A DNA stretch of 64,000 bases from Bradyrhizobium sp. 1 (GCF_023073315.1 NZ_JADPJH010000033.1:589125-653124), one strand, 5' to 3'. Numbered from the stretch's first letter, positions 36,298 to 44,723 are shown. The notes: generated by a model from the letters alone, not told the origin. Made by a program: numbers and translations.

Positions 36298-36424
36298 GAC
36301 GCGTACTCATAAATCTTCGTCGATGTCCGGTTCGCCCTGACACCGACCGCATTTGTGCAGCCGCAGCAAATGTCGCGATGGGCGATGAAGTTGCGGCTCT
36401 CGCTTGGCACGAAGTCCGACGCAT

Positions 36425-36772
36425 TCAGAGCCTTCTATTGGCGGCAACCCTCCGGGCCGCAGCCAACGCCAAACGCGCCCAGTCGATAAATTCGTCGGTC
36501 TCGTCGAACAGCCGATCTGGTACACGCCAGAAGGCAAGGTCTATAAGTCTTTCTCCTTTAAGGTAGTTCAATGGCGGCGATGTGCGGGCCTCCTCGAAGG
36601 CCTCTCGGTTCTCGTCGTCAACTCGAAGATAGAGGACGTTCTCGGTAACCATGCCGAGCATCGCTCCATCACAGAATATACCTGTCTTTTCGAACATCCG
36701 GCGCATCGTGATTTGGCCGAGCGGAGCAAGTTGCTCGCGTAGAAACTCGGCATACTCTGAGCTCGCGACCAT
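36425..36772 (-). CDS. TfoX N-terminal domain protein
   Basis: 115-aa protein consisting of one TfoX/Sxy N-terminal domain: EYAEFLREQLAPLGQITMRR, MFEKTGIFCDGAMLGMVTEN, VLYLRVDDENREAFEEA, and a C-terminal LIDLAFWRVPDRLFDETDEF. In gammaproteobacteria Sxy/TfoX activates competence genes; stand-alone small members in alphaproteobacteria have no known role. The start at 36772 is where the family begins. It is divergent from the truncated isomerase 24 bp away and lies inside the 36298-37858 unit. Codon use is lower in GC than the neighbours. Confidence 0.8.
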   Translation of the reverse strand: MVASSEYAEFLREQLAPLGQITMRRMFEKTGIFCDGAMLGMVTENVLYLRVDDENREAFEEARTSPPLNYLKGERLIDLAFWRVPDRLFDETDEFIDWARLALAAARRVAANRRL

Positions 36773-36796
36773 GCGGAGACCAAGGAAGGTGAAACC

Positions 36797-37061
36797 ATGA
36801 CTAGTAAAATCGAAACCTTCTACGATTTTAGATCGCCTTACGCCTATTTTGCTAACTACCGCGTTCGCAGGGGTAAATTGGGCTTTGCCAAAAACGTTGA
36901 ATGGGTTGGACGTCCAATTTTTATCGACGTAATCTTGAACCTGCAAGCTGGTCGTGAGCCGTGGGCACCCTATATCGACACGCTCATCCAGCCGAAGCGG
37001 ACGTACCTCATGGCTGACATTCGCCGCATGGCTGAGTTTTATGGAGCGCAGAAGCGTTGCG
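36797..37061 (+). pseudogene. Truncated DsbA-like/2-hydroxychromene-2-carboxylate isomerase
   Basis: The first 87 or so residues of a thioredoxin-fold protein of the kappa-GST/HCCA isomerase group: KIETFYDFRSPYAYFANYRV, then VEWVGRPIFIDVIL and KRTYLMADIRRMAEFYGA. A full-length member has about 200 residues. Similarity ends where the transposase-containing segment begins, so the gene is disrupted. Its continuation is not found on the other side of the element, which points to a deletion or rearrangement after insertion. Confidence 0.75.
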
Positions 37062-37109
37062 TTTGGCCGGACTCCCGTGATTCAAGCTCCCAAACTGGGG
37101 GCTCGAATC

Positions 37110-37861
37110 ATGCGCTACGAACTCGCCGACCATGAATGGACTGCCATAAGGCCGATGCTGCCGAACAAGCCGCGTGGCGTTCCTCGGGTGAACGACCGAC
37201 GTGTCCTCAATGGCATCTTCTGGGTCCTTCGATCAGGAGCACCCTGGCGTGATCTGCCGGCGGCGTTTGGTCCGTATACTACTTGCTACAACCGCTTCGT
37301 CCGGTGGCGGCGCGCTGATGTCTGGGGTCGCATCATAGACGCGCTTGCTGCTGCCCCGATGCTGCTGTTCAAATGATCGACACCTCCATTGTCCGCGTGC
37401 ATCAGCACGGGGCCTGCATCACAAAGAACCAGCGTCAATCGATGGGAAGGTCACGCGGCGGTTTGACGAGCAAAATCCATGCGGTAGTCGATGGCAATGG
37501 TCTGCCGGTACGGCTGGCGCTGAGCCCCGGTGAGGCCCATGATGTTCGACTTGCCGGCAAACTGCTGTCTCGTCTGAAATCCGGGGCAATGCTGCTTGCC
37601 GACCGTGGCTATGACGCGGACTGGATCAGGGAGCTTGCCATGAAGAAAGGCGCGTGGGCCAACATCCCGCCGAAAAGCAACCGCAGCGATCCGATCTGCT
37701 TCAGCCCGTATCTCTACCGCGCTCGCAACCGGATCGAACGGTTCTTCAACAGGATCAAACAAGTGGCGACGCGCTATGACAGGCTTGCTGCCAACTACCT
37801 TGCCTTCGTTCAACTCGCGTCAATCAGGCTATGGCTGCGCCTTAATGAGTCCGCGTCCTAG
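37110..37861 (+). CDS. IS5-family transposase, two overlapping frames
   Basis: DDE transposase of the IS427-like branch split in two. The first frame (37110-37376) reads MRYELADHEWTAIRPMLPNK and GIFWVLRSGAPWRDLPAAFG; the second (37373-37861) begins IDTSIVRVHQHGACITKNQR and contains LLADRGYDADWI (catalytic Asp) and YLYRARNRIERFFNRIKQVA (catalytic Glu region). The 4-bp overlap of the frames near a TTCAAATGA run suits programmed -1 frameshifting, the normal expression mode of this group. Apparently intact. Confidence 0.88.
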
Positions 37862-37862
37862 T

Positions 37863-38313
37863 ACTGATCACGACAAGCTTGCCCAGAAGTCGCGATAGGC
37901 AGCGCCCTCACGTTCGCCTGGCTAGCGCGGCAAGAAGCGCCGCCCCGTTACTGGCACAATGCTCGCGTGCGACCTAGGGGCAGGCTTTCGTTCGCCGGAC
38001 TCTCGCTTTCGATCAAGATTAGGGGATCTACAAACCCTGCTTCTCAAGTGCGATCCCGCCATCAACGCAGGCAGCCGCTCGCACGTGCCATCTCGAACGC
38101 TAGTGTTAAGCCGAACCTCACTTCCGCTTTTTACGATCTCAACGAAATATGATCGTTAGCCTCTCCTTTGATCTCTCTTCTTAACTTCGAGTCTAGAACG
38201 CTTCTGATGCCTCACCGCGCACCAAGCTTCTTCTACTTTCAGTGGAATGACCACTTGGGTCATGATTGAATGAACTACCAACCGCGCCTTCGCTTCCGTA
38301 CCCACCGGCTTGG
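37863..38313. other. Gene-free stretch
   Basis: About 450 bp between the element and the integrase unit. No convincing coding frame, RNA gene or repeat seen. It may hold the promoter for the integrase unit. Confidence 0.45.
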
Positions 38314-38499
38314 ATGTCGAGAGTCCGATTTACTGAAGCAGACATCAAGCGCGCTGTTAGAGGTGTTCTCGACAGTGGTGGCAAAGTCGCGCGTGTCGAG
38401 ATCTGGCCGGACGGACGCATTTCTGTGTTGATAAGGGAAGAAAGATCGATTCCAATAGCTCCTGAGGACGATCCGGAGGTGTCCAGGAGTTTGTTGTGA
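38314..38499 (+). CDS. Small protein preceding integrase
   Basis: 61-aa (or 77-aa if started at 38266) protein: MSRVRFTEADIKRAVRGVLD, a middle VARVEIWPDGRISVLI and an acidic tail. Small proteins of this build commonly sit immediately before site-specific recombinase genes in rhizobia; the function is not known. It overlaps the integrase gene by 4 bp (ATGA), so the two are co-translated. An excisionase-like or regulatory role is conceivable but not shown by any motif. Confidence 0.65.
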   Translation: MSRVRFTEADIKRAVRGVLDSGGKVARVEIWPDGRISVLIREERSIPIAPEDDPEVSRSLL

Positions 38500-39743
38500 T
38501 GAGGGTGGGACGTTCGGCACTGCCTTTGCCTCGCTACACAAGGCGCAAACGCCTTCAGAAGGGGAGGCTTGCGTATTTTTTCGACGTGCCAACATGGGCA
38601 CGTAAAAAAGGTTGTCCAGTCAAAAACGAACCGCTCGGCGCCGATTACGAACTCGCCGTGCAGCGCGCCGAGAGGATCTTGCTGCCTGCGTTCGACAGCT
38701 GGCTGACGGGTGGCGACGATGCGAATCCCGTGGGCATTGGAGTGGTGATCGGAACGCTGGATTGGATGTTTCACGAGTATCGTCGAACGTGGAAACAGAA
38801 GACGGCAAAGCGTTTGCAGCCTTTGAGCCCCGGTCAATGTCGCGTGCATGAGACCGGCATCAAGATGATATGCGAATATCTGTTGAAGGACGGAAGGCGC
38901 CTTGGCACGCTGCGCGTTTCAAGCATCGATACGGCGTTTGCGGACGATCTATTCGAGAAAATGCTCTACAAGGATGTCAACGGCGAGAAGGTCGAACGCC
39001 GCACGACCGTGAACCACGCGATGAAGACCGCTCGCGGCGCATGGAACACGATCTCACGGGCGCACCCTCACCTGCTTCCGGCGAAGAACCCTTTTGAGAA
39101 GATGGGCCTGCAATCCACCTCGCGCGAAACGCCGCATGCCAATTTCGACGAGTTGGCGGCGTTCCGTGCGAAAGCGATCGAGATGGGCTATCCGTCATTG
39201 GCAACGGGTGTCCTGATCGGTTGGGAATGGTTGCAGCGCAAGGCCCATATCTTCATCCGGTTTATGGCGGAGCACTACCGGCCGGAAAGCCGCCCACACC
39301 ACGTCTATGTCATCAACTACAAGACGAGCACGGGCTCGTGGGAGCCGCTCTTCGATAGGAAGGGTAAGCCGCTCTATCCCCTGCTGATGGCCGAGCTCGA
39401 CGCCATGAAGGCATTGCGGCCGACCGGCGGCCTGATGTTGCGACGAGATGGAAGCAGTCTGCCCTGGAGCGGCAAAGGCGAGATGCTGACTCAAGTCGAG
39501 CGCATTTCGAAGAAGATCATTCTGGCCGCGGGTTTGCGTCCTGAGCTAACCTTCACATCGTTTGGCCGACATGGCGGGACGACCGAGGCGAGCACGTCCG
39601 GCCTCACCGAAACGCAGCTGATGAAGAAGGGCCAATGGTCGTCGACCAAGGCGATGGCACACTACCTCCATCACGACGACGAGGCCAAGCAGGACGCACA
39701 GATAAAGCGCATCAAGCGGCGCAAGCAAGCGGCCAGAAAGTGA
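38496..39743 (+). CDS. Tyrosine recombinase (island integrase)
   Basis: 415-aa phage-type integrase. An N-terminal SAM-like/core-binding region (about 85-200) precedes the catalytic domain. Box I arginine is probably Arg248 (GWEWLQRKA), box II is TFTSFGRHGG with Arg358, and the nucleophile is Tyr390 in KAMAHYLHHD. The box II His of H-x-x-R is Ser here, a deviation seen in rhizobial relatives. The C-terminus is Lys/Arg-rich. It lies 72 bp from the 3' end of the tRNA-Gly gene, which is the likely attachment site, so it is taken as the enzyme that integrated the island to its left. Confidence 0.88.
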   Translation: MMRVGRSALPLPRYTRRKRLQKGRLAYFFDVPTWARKKGCPVKNEPLGADYELAVQRAERILLPAFDSWLTGGDDANPVGIGVVIGTLDWMFHEYRRTWKQKTAKRLQPLSPGQCRVHETGIKMICEYLLKDGRRLGTLRVSSIDTAFADDLFEKMLYKDVNGEKVERRTTVNHAMKTARGAWNTISRAHPHLLPAKNPFEKMGLQSTSRETPHANFDELAAFRAKAIEMGYPSLATGVLIGWEWLQRKAHIFIRFMAEHYRPESRPHHVYVINYKTSTGSWEPLFDRKGKPLYPLLMAELDAMKALRPTGGLMLRRDGSSLPWSGKGEMLTQVERISKKIILAAGLRPELTFTSFGRHGGTTEASTSGLTETQLMKKGQWSSTKAMAHYLHHDDEAKQDAQIKRIKRRKQAARK

Positions 39744-39815
39744 ACATTTGTCGGAATGGATTCCGCGGTCTTGTCGGAATGGAAATTAACAAGCCCGATA
39801 AGTACTTGAAAACAT

Positions 39816-39889
39816 TGGAGCGGGTGAAGGGAATCGAACCCTCGTATTCAGCTTGGAAGGCTGCTGCTCTACCATTGAGCTACACCCGC
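39816..39889 (-). tRNA. tRNA-Gly(UCC)
   Basis: 74-nt gene including the encoded CCA. On the minus strand it reads GCGGGTG acceptor, D-arm GCTC/GAGC, anticodon loop CTTCCAA, T-arm GAGGGTTCGATTCCCTTC and CACCCGCTCCA. The 3' end faces the integrase, the usual orientation for a tRNA used as attachment site. Confidence 0.95.
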
Positions 39890-40011
39890 GTCTGGGGCTC
39901 CCTAACACGGCCGGGCGGCGGTCTCAACTGCCCCCAGGGCGGCATCTTGCGGCTTTCAGCGGCTTTCCGGCCCTTGCGCACAGGCCGGGTTCCGCTTCTG
40001 ACCGCCTCCCC

Positions 40012-40040
40012 TTAACAGCGGCGTCGTCCCGTCCTATATT
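40012..40040 (+). promoter_or_regulatory. Strong sigma-70-like promoter
   Basis: TTAACA (40012-40017), exactly 17 bp, then TATATT (40035-40040). It would start transcription near 40047, just before an extreme Shine-Dalgarno and a 14-codon open frame. Confidence 0.6.
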
Positions 40041-40075
40041 GAAGTCTTCCGCAACCAACGAAAGGAGGTGATCCA

Positions 40076-40120
40076 GTGTCTCTTACCAAGCGCTGTCACC
40101 TCGCTGGGATCGCCCGCTAA
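40076..40120 (+). CDS. 14-residue mini-ORF with extreme Shine-Dalgarno
   Basis: GTG-started frame encoding MSLTKRCHLAGIAR, immediately after the 14-nt ribosome-binding match. It is basic, with one Cys and one His. It ends before the terminator. It could be a leader peptide, a translated small protein, or a decoy for ribosomes. No homologue is known to me. Confidence 0.45.
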   Translation: MSLTKRCHLAGIAR

Positions 40121-40181
40121 GCTTTGAAACGGGCTTGGCATTTGGGGCGCTCTCAGCCCTGGACCAGCGAGCAAGAAATCG

Positions 40182-40215
40182 GGCGCGACGGGGCCTCCCC
40201 GCCGCGCCTTTTTCG
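40182..40215 (+). terminator. Rho-independent terminator
   Basis: GGCGCG-A-CGGGG, short loop, CCCCG-C-CGCGCC, then TTTTT. It ends the short transcript starting near 40047. Confidence 0.75.
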
Positions 40216-40247
40216 TGGGTCGGGCGCCTGCCGCAAACGGGCGCCGC

Positions 40248-42659
40248 TCACGCGGGCGGCTCGCCCGTGAGCACCTCGCGAATTTTCTCCGACAACTCCG
40301 CCTTCCGGTACGGCTTGCACAGCAGCGCCACGCCGGGGTCGAGATGCCCTTCGTGAACGATGGTGTCGTCGGTATAGCCTGACGTGTAGAGCACCCTCAC
40401 TCCTGGCCGGCGCAGCCGGACGGCTTCGGCCAATTCCCGCCCGTTCATGCCGCCGGGCATGATGATGTCGGTGAACAGCAGATCGAACCGGGCGCCCTGG
40501 TCGACCAGCGCGAGCGCGGCTGCGCCGTCGCCGGCCACGAGCGTGCGATAGCCAAGGCTGCCGAGCTGGGCGACGACATAGCCCTGCACCAGCGGATCGT
40601 CCTCGACCACCAGGATAGTCTCGTGCCCGCGCACCGTGGCGGGCGCCTGGACCGCCGCCGGCCTGGCCGGCACCTCGCCCTTCGACCGCGGCAGGAACAA
40701 TCGCATCACCGTGCCGCGTCCCTCCTCGCTCTCGATCGCGACGGTGCCGCCGGTCTGGCGGGCAAAGCCATAGACCATGCTGAGCCCGAGCCCGGTGCCG
40801 CGTCCTACCCCCTTGGTGGTGAAGAACGGCTCGAACACGCGCTCGCAGATCTCGGCGGGAATGCCGTGACCGGTGTCGGTGACCGCGACCATCACGAAGG
40901 CGCCGCGCAGGACATCGCCGTCGCCGACGCTGCGCAGGCCTTCGAGCTCCCGGTTCGCGGTCTCGAGCGTCAGCCTGCCTCCGCCCGGCATCGCATCGCG
41001 CGCATTGACGGCGAGATTGACGATCGCGGAGGAGAGCTGCGAGGGGTCCGCCATCGCGGACCAGGCGTCGTCCGCAAGCCGGGTCACGATCTCGATATGC
41101 TCGCCCAGGATCGGCCTCAGCAGCTTCGCCGTCTCGACCACGAGCGCATTGACGTCGATCTCGCGCGGCTCAAGCGGCTGGCGGCGCGCGAAGGTCAGGA
41201 GCTGCGAGGTGATCTCGGCGCCGCGCGCGGCCGCATCGTCGATCAGCTGCGCGATCGCCGCGAATTGAGGCCTGTCCGCGAGCCCTTCCTGGATGATCTC
41301 GATGGTCCCGGTGATGACGGTGAGCACGTTGTTGAAGTCGTGCGCGACGCCGCCGGTCAGATGGCCGATCGCGTCCATCTTCTGGGATTGACGAAGCCGC
41401 TCCGCGGTCTCGTGCTGCTCGGTGAGGTCGGTGGCGGAGCCGCGATAGCCCATGAAGCGGCCATCGGCCGCGAACACCGGCTGGCCGTTGACGCTGAAAT
41501 AACGCACGCGGCCGCTCACGTCGCGGCCGCGATACTCGAACTTCCGGAACGGCTCGTGGCGATCCAGCACCGCAATATGCTCGCGCCATTTCTCCGGTTC
41601 GGACGCGCGATCGAGTGCAGCGTCGAAGCGCCGCCGGCCGATGGTGCTCTCCCGATTCATGCCGAAGGCGTCAAACCGTTCCGAAACATAGGTGAACACG
41701 TGATCCGGCCCGGTTTCCCAGAACCAGTCGGACGCGGTCTCGGCATAATCGCGAAAGCGCTGCTCGCTCGCGCGTGCGTCGTCCTCGGCGCGCTGCCGGA
41801 TCTTGAGGTCGCGTTCGAGATTGGCGTTGGCCTCGCGCAGCTCGCCATAGGCGCATTCGAGATTGCCGCACATGGCGTTGAAGGCGACGATCACCTTGTC
41901 CAGCTCGTCGGGATCGTAGGGCGGCCGGCGCTCCAGGTGCAAAGGCGGCGGCGGCCGCGCCAGGCTGTATTTGCCAACGAAGTCGGCGATGGCGACGAGG
42001 TGCCGCGTCACCAGCAGATGGAACATGTAGATGATGAAGAGCGAGACGAGGAAGGTCTTGGCCGCCTGGCTTGCCAGAATGACCAGGGCGCGGTTCAGCA
42101 ATTGCTGATAGACCTCGCTCAGCGTCGCTTCGACGCGGAGCACGCCGATCGCGCGTGCGGTCCCCTGCACGGTGGTGTTCAGCGGATAGTCGCGCGTCAC
42201 GATCGATCGGGCACCGGGCTCGCCGACCGCGACGCGGATCGGATTGGGACGATCGGCGATCTCGCGCACTTCGGCGGCGCGGATCCCGGGCAGCCGCAGG
42301 ATGCCGTCGAGCTGGAGCTTGAGCTGGTTCTGATCGAGATTCCACAGGCTCTCGCCGAGGCTGCCGGTGGTGCTGCGGCCGATCTCGTCGAGCCGGGTCT
42401 CGATGACGCCGACCTCGCGGTCGTAATCGAGATAGAGCTGAAGCCCGGTCAGCACCAGCGTGACGACCGATGAGAACAACAGCACCGCGGCCAGGAGGCG
42501 CGGCCCGACGCCGCTGCGTGACCAATTGAAAATCCGCGACAACAGCGCCCCTAACATCGCCGGCGCAAGCGCCGCGCCGATCCCGCTCACATCCTGCTTC
42601 GCGACCGCCGGGGCAACGGCGCGGCTGCGCTTGGAATCCTGATCGCCTGAGTTGTCCAT
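40248..42659 (-). CDS. Hybrid sensor histidine kinase with receiver domain
   Basis: 803-aa membrane sensor. Domains: transmembrane segment about 54-77, periplasmic loop about 78-190, second membrane segment about 197-216, HAMP-like linker, coiled coil (270-300), PAS domain (about 300-415), HisKA with phospho-His440 in GGVAHDFNNVL, ATPase domain with NLAVNARDAMPGG, DTGHGIP and GRGTGLGLSMVYG, and a C-terminal receiver with Asp731 (FTDIIMPGGMNG) and Lys782. The start at 42659 is preceded by GGGGAGG. Divergent from a periplasmic binding-like protein at 42990, which could present a ligand to it. The receiver attached to the kinase suggests autoregulation or a phosphorelay. Confidence 0.93.
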   Translation of the reverse strand: MDNSGDQDSKRSRAVAPAVAKQDVSGIGAALAPAMLGALLSRIFNWSRSGVGPRLLAAVLLFSSVVTLVLTGLQLYLDYDREVGVIETRLDEIGRSTTGSLGESLWNLDQNQLKLQLDGILRLPGIRAAEVREIADRPNPIRVAVGEPGARSIVTRDYPLNTTVQGTARAIGVLRVEATLSEVYQQLLNRALVILASQAAKTFLVSLFIIYMFHLLVTRHLVAIADFVGKYSLARPPPPLHLERRPPYDPDELDKVIVAFNAMCGNLECAYGELREANANLERDLKIRQRAEDDARASEQRFRDYAETASDWFWETGPDHVFTYVSERFDAFGMNRESTIGRRRFDAALDRASEPEKWREHIAVLDRHEPFRKFEYRGRDVSGRVRYFSVNGQPVFAADGRFMGYRGSATDLTEQHETAERLRQSQKMDAIGHLTGGVAHDFNNVLTVITGTIEIIQEGLADRPQFAAIAQLIDDAAARGAEITSQLLTFARRQPLEPREIDVNALVVETAKLLRPILGEHIEIVTRLADDAWSAMADPSQLSSAIVNLAVNARDAMPGGGRLTLETANRELEGLRSVGDGDVLRGAFVMVAVTDTGHGIPAEICERVFEPFFTTKGVGRGTGLGLSMVYGFARQTGGTVAIESEEGRGTVMRLFLPRSKGEVPARPAAVQAPATVRGHETILVVEDDPLVQGYVVAQLGSLGYRTLVAGDGAAALALVDQGARFDLLFTDIIMPGGMNGRELAEAVRLRRPGVRVLYTSGYTDDTIVHEGHLDPGVALLCKPYRKAELSEKIREVLTGEPPA

Positions 42660-42989
42660 GCACCACCTCCCCGGAATGGCGGCACCCTGCTCCGGCCGGC
42701 CGCAGCCGCGAGCATTCGATAGGTCAGATTCTCCCTTCACGCGGCGTGCGCGGCGATCCTGTCGGCCCATGGGCGGCTTGAGGTCGGCGGGGTCATATCT
42801 TGCGCCCAGCAGCAGGATTCTCGCATAAACTATCACTTCGCGTGCTAGAATGACATCGGTTAAAGCTCGGAGTCGCCTGCATCGCGGGCGAGCGATGGCA
42901 GTTGCAGCCGTCGCGCCGGCACCACCCTCGGTAGATCGCGCGGGCATTTCGACTCCAGTGGTAGCAATGCACGATCAAGGAGACCCGTG
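42660..42989. other. Divergent intergenic region
   Basis: 330 bp between the histidine kinase and the periplasmic protein gene. Contains their promoters presumably. No clear operator, RNA or repeat seen. Confidence 0.4.
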
Positions 42990-43703
42990 ATGTGGCGGAT
43001 AGCCGTCGCCTGCCTGTCGTTGCTGCTAGCTGCTCCGTCGCAGGCGCAGCAGCTGATCAGGCTGGCGCGCATCGCCGACATCCCCGACCAATATGTCGGC
43101 GGCGAGATGCTGCGGGCGGTCTACGCCAAGCTCGACATCAAGCTCGAATTCGAGGACGTCCCCGGCAAGCGGGCGCTGGCGCTGTCGAGCGCCGGCGAGG
43201 TCGACGGCGAGATCCAGCGGATCGGAACGTTGTCCCGCGACTACCCGACGCTGGTCCAGATCACGCCGGCGATCAACTACATCGAGCCCACGGTGTTCAC
43301 GACGAAGCTGCATTTTGACGTCGCCGGATGGAATTCGATTCGCGACTACAGCATCGGCATCGTCCGCGGCGTCGGCTCCTCGGAAGCGGGCACGCGCGGC
43401 ATGGCTGAAGTCACGGCGAGCACGAGCCTCGAGAGCATGGTCAAGATGCTCGACGCCGACCGCTTCGAATTGATGGTCACCGACCTCTTCAGCGGGCTGG
43501 TCGCGGTGCGGAAGCTCAATCTCCAGGCCAGGATCTACCCGCTCGCACCGCCGCTCGAGCGCATTCACATCTACCACTATCTGCACGAGCGTCATCGCGA
43601 TCTGGTGCCGAAGGTCGGCAAGGTGATCGCGCAGATGGAGGCGAGCGGCGAATTGGCGACGCTGCGCGAGTCCCTCATCAAACAGATCCTGAGCACGCCG
43701 TGA
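42990..43703 (+). CDS. Periplasmic substrate-binding-like protein
   Basis: 237-aa protein with a signal peptide (RIAVACLSLLLAAPSQAQ) and the compact two-lobe fold of SBP_bac_3-type amino-acid-binding proteins: IPDQYVGGEMLRAVYAKLDI, PGKRALALSSAGEVDGEIQR, YSIGIVRGVGSSEAGTRGMA and a C-terminal GKVIAQMEASGELATLRES. The length fits the family. No ABC permease is adjacent. Being divergent from a hybrid kinase with a large periplasmic loop, it may be a sensor partner; that is inferred from position. The ATG at 42990, not the GTG just before it, lies 7 bases after AAGGAGA. Confidence 0.82.
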   Translation: MWRIAVACLSLLLAAPSQAQQLIRLARIADIPDQYVGGEMLRAVYAKLDIKLEFEDVPGKRALALSSAGEVDGEIQRIGTLSRDYPTLVQITPAINYIEPTVFTTKLHFDVAGWNSIRDYSIGIVRGVGSSEAGTRGMAEVTASTSLESMVKMLDADRFELMVTDLFSGLVAVRKLNLQARIYPLAPPLERIHIYHYLHERHRDLVPKVGKVIAQMEASGELATLRESLIKQILSTP

Positions 43704-43714
43704 CGGCGCCGGGC

Positions 43715-43918
43715 TTAGATCGTGCGAAGCCGTTCACGTAACGCCACGGCGGCGATCAACACGCCGACGCACCAGGCGATAACCGCCCGGTGAGGCTCCT
43801 CGCCGAGCAGCACGGTGAAGATGCTCGTGAGCAGGCACGGCGCGATCGCCTTGCCGCTCCGGCTCACAAGCGACAGCAGGAACGGCAGCGCGGCGATCGA
43901 TATTTGCAGGACGTCCAT
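43715..43918 (-). CDS. Small membrane protein
   Basis: 67-aa hydrophobic protein starting MDVLQISIAALPFLLSLVSR with two likely membrane helices (about 5-20 and 44-60) and a basic C-terminus RERLRTI. No family recognised. It ends 12 bp after the convergent periplasmic protein gene. The frame upstream of 43918 is not convincing, so this ATG is chosen. Confidence 0.5.
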   Translation of the reverse strand: MDVLQISIAALPFLLSLVSRSGKAIAPCLLTSIFTVLLGEEPHRAVIAWCVGVLIAAVALRERLRTI

Positions 43919-43944
43919 GGTGAAAGACGGTCTCGCCGGACGCT

Positions 43945-44130
43945 TCAGAAGCCGCAGACATTGAGCACGCGCGGCTGCTTGCCGCGGCGGCTTTCGACGA
44001 TGCGCTCGCCGCCGTTCTCGGCAGAGCTGCCATAATAGCGGTGATGACCGCCCTGGTCGTGCAAATCGGCAGGCGCCGATTGTGCCGCCCGTCCCGCGTC
44101 GCAGATGATCTTGATGGTGTGACCCGACAT
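43945..44130 (-). CDS. Small hypothetical protein
   Basis: 61-aa hydrophilic protein, MSGHTIKIICDAGRAAQSAP at the start and a basic C-terminal third. GGAGG lies 6 bases before the ATG, the main reason for accepting it. No motif recognised. It is 26 bp upstream of the small membrane-protein gene on the same strand. Confidence 0.5.
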   Translation of the reverse strand: MSGHTIKIICDAGRAAQSAPADLHDQGGHHRYYGSSAENGGERIVESRRGKQPRVLNVCGF

Positions 44131-44333
44131 CGCAGCCTCCGAATTCCTCAGCCTTCTCAGTGGTCATCAGTCGCCTCGGCTTCAGGCGGCGTTCACCCCG
44201 GCGGGCCGCAATCGGGTTTCAGGACGGTTTCGCCGGAGGCCGGACGACGCAATATTTTGTGGAGGGGGATTGTCGGCTGCGACCGCGGTGATACGTCCTT
44301 GAGACGCGCGCAGCGAAAACAATCGAGGTGACG

Positions 44334-44714
44334 ATGCTTTACGCCATCCTGGCCTATCACGTGGAAGACGAGATCCTGTCATGGACGCCGGAGCAGGACG
44401 CCGCGGTCGTGGCGAAAGTCATCGAGGTTCAGGCGCCCTTGAGAGCGAGCGGACATCTTGGGCCGGCCGCCCGTCTGGATGGGACCCGCAAGGCGCACAC
44501 CCTGCGTGGCCCCGGCGCGGGCATCGTGCTGGACGGCCCGTTTGCCGAGACCAAGGAGCAGCTTCTCGGCTTTCATCTCGTGGAATACGACACGGATGAA
44601 GAGGCGATCGCGGCGGCGCGGACGCTGCGTCAGGTCAATCCGTCGGCGGTCTACGAAATCCGCCCGGTCATGCTTTACGTGCCGGCCGACGGGTTCGGCA
44701 CGACAAAAGCGTGA
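44334..44714 (+). CDS. YCII-related domain protein
   Basis: About 126-aa protein of the YciI-like (DGPF) family, a ferredoxin-like fold. The signature DGPFAETKEQLLGFHLVEYD is intact, followed by DEEAIAAARTLRQVNPSAVY and EIRPV. In bacteria such proteins often accompany ECF sigma factors; none is adjacent here. The ATG at 44334 has GAGGTG close upstream. The molecular role is not established. Confidence 0.85.
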   Translation: MLYAILAYHVEDEILSWTPEQDAAVVAKVIEVQAPLRASGHLGPAARLDGTRKAHTLRGPGAGIVLDGPFAETKEQLLGFHLVEYDTDEEAIAAARTLRQVNPSAVYEIRPVMLYVPADGFGTTKA

Positions 44715-44723
44715 GCCGCCGCT

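Larger units (their letters stand above)
36298..37858 (+). mobile_element. IS5-type unit with passenger genes, CTAG duplications
   Basis: The ends are inverted repeats: GACGCGTACTCATAAA at 36298-36313 and, inverted at 37843-37858, GACGCGGACTCATTAA (14 of 16 identical). Both are flanked outside by CTAG (36294-36297 and 37859-37862), the target duplication type of IS5 relatives. At about 1561 bp it is nearly twice as long as a simple IS of this group. Besides the transposase it holds a TfoX-like gene and a truncated isomerase gene. Either it is an IS carrying passengers, or a compound of two insertion events that left only one outer end. Confidence 0.65.
40047..40215 (+). ncRNA. Short transcript with mini-ORF and self-masking ribosome site
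   Basis: Predicted small RNA or leader between the promoter at 40012-40040 and the terminator at 40182-40215. AAAGGAGGTGATCC (40061-40074) is complementary to the full 14-nt tail of 16S rRNA. GAGGTGA (40065-40071) can pair with TCACCTC (40096-40102), and the adjoining CAG with CTG, giving a hairpin that hides the ribosome site. No known RNA family recognised. The next gene downstream is on the opposite strand, so this is not a leader of it. Confidence 0.5.

Noticed and set aside
37056..37080. Left end of the IS element next to the transposase
   Set aside because: GGACTCCCGTGATTC shares only GGACTC with the right end, far less than the 14 of 16 match at 36298, so it was not taken as the boundary. 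It remains possible if the inner end is degraded.
40061..40076. Possible 3' end of a 16S rRNA gene on the minus strand
   Set aside because: AAAGGAGGTGATCCAG matches the reverse complement of the 16S tail for 16 bases, but the similarity stops there. A promoter, start codon and terminator make a mini-gene more likely.
40623..42473. Long open frame of 616 codons on the plus strand opposite the histidine kinase
   Set aside because: It is the antisense of a gene with clear HisKA, ATPase and receiver motifs. High-GC codon bias creates such open frames. No motif or start signal is present.
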